Notes under the pieces: generated by a model
What the model saw: the letters and a program-made list of their open reading frames with translations, nothing else
Database searches by the model: none
What the model was told of the DNA's origin: nothing
Shown here: positions 61,814 through 64,000 of the stretch, piece by piece
Position numbering within the stretch: position 1 is the stretch's first letter
Layout: each line of letters begins with the position of its first letter
Program-made: the position numbers and the translations under genes
NCBI RefSeq assembly: GCF_900637185.1
Contig: NZ_LR134352.1
Coordinates: 5,880,001-5,944,000 of the forward strand
Reading direction: 5' to 3'
Length of the DNA: 64,000 nucleotides
DNA from: Nocardia asteroides
Lineage (GTDB): Bacteria; Actinomycetota; Actinomycetes; Mycobacteriales; Mycobacteriaceae

Positions 61814-64000
61814 ATGACCCAGTCTTCCTCGCGGGTGCCGGATGCCGCGGCACCCACAGGCGCCTTCCCCCTGTCCGCGGCTCAGCGCGGCATCTGGTTC
61901 GCCCAGCACATCGCGGGTGACACGCCCATCTCCATCGCCCAGTACGTCGAGCTGACCGGCGCGATCGACCACGATGCGCTGGTCGACGCGGTCCGCCGGA
62001 CCGGCCGCGAGTTCGGCACCGGCTACCTGCGGCTGATCGAGGTCGACGGCGGTCCGCAGCAGCTGGTCGACCTGACCCTCGACGACGACATGGACGAGCT
62101 GGACTTCCGGTCCGAGCCCGATCCGGTGGCCGCCGCGCACGCCTGGATGCGCGCGGAGTACTCCGCCCCGCTGGACATGATGCGCGACCGATTGGTCCGG
62201 TTGGCCATGCTCCGGGTGGGGGAAGACCGCTGGTTCTGGTATTCGCGGATGCATCACATCGTGCTGGACGGGATGGGCGCGCTGGCGCTGGTGCAGCGTG
62301 CGGGCGAGCTGTACAACGCGGCGGTCGAGGGCCGGGAGGCGCCGCGAGCCAAGGCGGAGCCGCTGGAGAAGATCGTCGAGGCCGACCTGGCCTACCGCAG
62401 CTCCGACCGCTTCGCCGCCGATCGGGAGTACTGGCGCGAGCACCTGGCCGCGATGGCCGATCCGGTGAACCTGGCGGGCCGCGACGCCGAGGTCGACGGA
62501 CATCCGGCCCGGGTCTCCGGTGCCCTGCCCGCCGAGACCGCCGAACTGCTGGACACGGTGGCGGCCGCGGTGAACTCCGGCGTGGCGCCCACGGTGGTGG
62601 CGGCGTTCGGCGCCTATCTGGCCGCGATGACCGGTGCGCCCGAGGTGGTGCTGAGCCTGCCGGTGTCGGCGCGCACCTCGGCGACGCTGCGCCGGTCGGG
62701 CGGCATGCTCGCCAATGTCGTCCCGCTGCGGGTGCGGATGGACCCGACGACCACGGTCGGCGCGGTGATCCGCGCGGTGCAGGGTGAGCTGACCGGCGCG
62801 CTGCGCAGGCAGCGGTACCGCCAGGAGGACATCGTCCGCGACCTGGGCTGGGCGATGGACGAGGCGGCCTCGTTCGGCCCGGCCGTGAACCTGATGATGG
62901 TGGACACCCGGATCGCGCTCGGCCCGGTGGTGGGGCGGCTGCACGTACTCACCTCGGGGCTGATCGACGACCTGTTCGTCAACCTGTATCCCGGTGTCGG
63001 CGGCGAGAGCACCCACATCGATCTGCAGGGCAACGGCAACCTCTACAGCGAGGCCGACCTGGCCGCCCACCATGCCCGCTTCCTGATGTTCCTGCACCGT
63101 TTCCTGGTGGCGGGCCCGGACGCGGAGCTGTCCACGGTGCCCGTGCTCTCCCCCGCCGAAGCCGCGCTGACGGTGCCCGCCCGCGGCCCCGAATCGCGTG
63201 AAACCCGCACGCTGCCGGAACTTCTCGCCGCCGGGACCGCGCTCGACCCCGACGCGGTGGCGCTGCGCTGGGATGCGGCGGAGTCGGCGACCTATCGCGA
63301 GGTCGACGAGTACACCAACCGGCTGGCCCGGCTGCTGATCGCGGCGGGCGCAGGCCCCGAACACGGTGTCGCGCTGTCGATTCCCCGCTCGGCGGAGTCG
63401 GTGATGGCGACGATCGCGGTGGCCAAGACCGGAGCGCCGTTCGTCCCGATCGATCCCACCTATCCGGCGGACCGGATCGAACACATGGTCACCGACAGCG
63501 GTGTGGTCACCGGCCTGACCGACGCGCAGGCCCGCAAATCCCTGCCGGACCAGGTGGACTGGCTGGTCCTCGACGACGAGGCCACCGTGGCCGGGGTGGC
63601 CGCGCAGAGCGCCGAACCGATCACCGACCGCGACCGGAACGCGCGGGTGCGCCCGGACCAGGTGGCCTATGTCATCTACACCTCCGGGTCCACCGGCCTG
63701 CCCAAGGGCGTGCTGGTCTCGCATCGCGGGCTGGCCAACCTGGTCGCGAGCTCGGGCGACGGTTTCGGGGTCGACACCGGTTCGGTTGTCGCCCATGCCG
63801 TCTCGCCGAGTTTCGACATCTCGGTGGAGGAGATCCTGGTGGCGCTCACGCGCGGCGCGTGCCTGGCGGTGGTGCCGCCCTCGGCGTACGCGGGTGAGGA
63901 TCTCGCGCAGGTGCTGCGCGCGCACGGGGTGACCCATCTCAATGTCACCCCGGCCGTCGTCGGTTCGCTGGATCCGGCGACGCTGCCCGCGCTGCGCACG
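61814..64000 (+). CDS. NRPS, N-terminal C-A part (continues beyond the window)
   Basis: The frame is open from ATG 61814 to the last base, 729 codons, so only the beginning is seen. A condensation domain comes first (about 17-430): PLSAAQRGIWFAQ and the catalytic RMHHIVLDGMG with His147-His148. The adenylation domain starts near 460 (LPELLAAGTALDPDAVALRW), passes A2 (GAPFVPIDPTYP) and has A3 YTSGSTGLPKG at 622-632; it breaks off in the specificity region. Reading the first specificity positions by hand gives D-I-E-N, close to the D-M-E-N reported for N5-modified ornithine, which would hint at a hydroxamate siderophore, but the remaining positions lie outside the window. C-first order means it probably extends a chain made elsewhere or acylates its start. 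Confidence 0.9.
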   Translation, partial: MTQSSSRVPDAAAPTGAFPLSAAQRGIWFAQHIAGDTPISIAQYVELTGAIDHDALVDAVRRTGREFGTGYLRLIEVDGGPQQLVDLTLDDDMDELDFRSEPDPVAAAHAWMRAEYSAPLDMMRDRLVRLAMLRVGEDRWFWYSRMHHIVLDGMGALALVQRAGELYNAAVEGREAPRAKAEPLEKIVEADLAYRSSDRFAADREYWREHLAAMADPVNLAGRDAEVDGHPARVSGALPAETAELLDTVAAAVNSGVAPTVVAAFGAYLAAMTGAPEVVLSLPVSARTSATLRRSGGMLANVVPLRVRMDPTTTVGAVIRAVQGELTGALRRQRYRQEDIVRDLGWAMDEAASFGPAVNLMMVDTRIALGPVVGRLHVLTSGLIDDLFVNLYPGVGGESTHIDLQGNGNLYSEADLAAHHARFLMFLHRFLVAGPDAELSTVPVLSPAEAALTVPARGPESRETRTLPELLAAGTALDPDAVALRWDAAESATYREVDEYTNRLARLLIAAGAGPEHGVALSIPRSAESVMATIAVAKTGAPFVPIDPTYPADRIEHMVTDSGVVTGLTDAQARKSLPDQVDWLVLDDEATVAGVAAQSAEPITDRDRNARVRPDQVAYVIYTSGSTGLPKGVLVSHRGLANLVASSGDGFGVDTGSVVAHAVSPSFDISVEEILVALTRGACLAVVPPSAYAGEDLAQVLRAHGVTHLNVTPAVVGSLDPATLPALRT

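Noticed and set aside
61523..63937. An 804-codon minus-strand frame at the right end
   Set aside because: Antisense shadow of the second NRPS, whose plus-strand frame is open to the window end with canonical C and A motifs.

Overview
The window reads as chromosomal DNA of a GC-rich, mycolic-acid-type actinomycete, most likely Nocardia or a close relative. The reasons are the very high GC with GC-ending codons, frequent GTG and TTG starts, two nonribosomal peptide synthetase (NRPS) genes, and a block from about 24 to 56 kb that follows, from memory, the order of Mycobacterium tuberculosis Rv3026c to Rv3043c. The genus call is inference; no rRNA or other marker gene is present.

Layout. 0-10 kb is an accessory zone with several broken genes: an EhuA-like ABC ATPase beside a permease relic, an intact response regulator with a frameshifted sensor kinase, a truncated flavin monooxygenase, a small secreted protein, an intact asparagine synthetase, and an FAD dehydrogenase with an internal deletion. 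10-18 kb is a coherent amino acid catabolism module: Lrp/AsnC regulator, indolepyruvate ferredoxin oxidoreductase, amino acid dehydrogenase, APC permease and 3-hydroxybutyryl-CoA dehydrogenase. 17.8-24 kb is one 2056-residue NRPS with the order A-T-C-A-T-reductase.

24-56 kb is the conserved backbone. It holds an OlsB/OlsA-like lipid acyltransferase pair, ETF alpha and beta, the methyltransferase / GH57 / GT4 operon linked in mycobacteria to methylglucose lipopolysaccharide, a PQQ-like lipoprotein and hexapeptide acyltransferase, a THUMP-like protein plus methyltransferase, enoyl-CoA hydratase, NUDIX, an ABC ATPase, SerB and cytochrome c oxidase subunit I. Two insertions interrupt it: 26.4-31.6 kb (NDH-2, LysR, APH(6)-like kinase, GNAT, ankyrin protein, Uma2 nuclease) and 37.4-43.7 kb. 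The second carries two adjacent TerD fusion genes, one with a PD-(D/E)XK nuclease domain and one with a degenerate vWA domain, which is the best candidate for an undescribed system.

56-64 kb holds a tandem-VOC protein, two tandem paralogous five-helix PQQ-like membrane proteins, a stand-alone fragment of an adenylation domain, and the 5' part of a second NRPS that runs off the window end. Many stop codons are followed by perfect GC-rich inverted repeats, listed as probable terminators. No tRNA, rRNA, insertion sequence, CRISPR array or phage gene was recognised.
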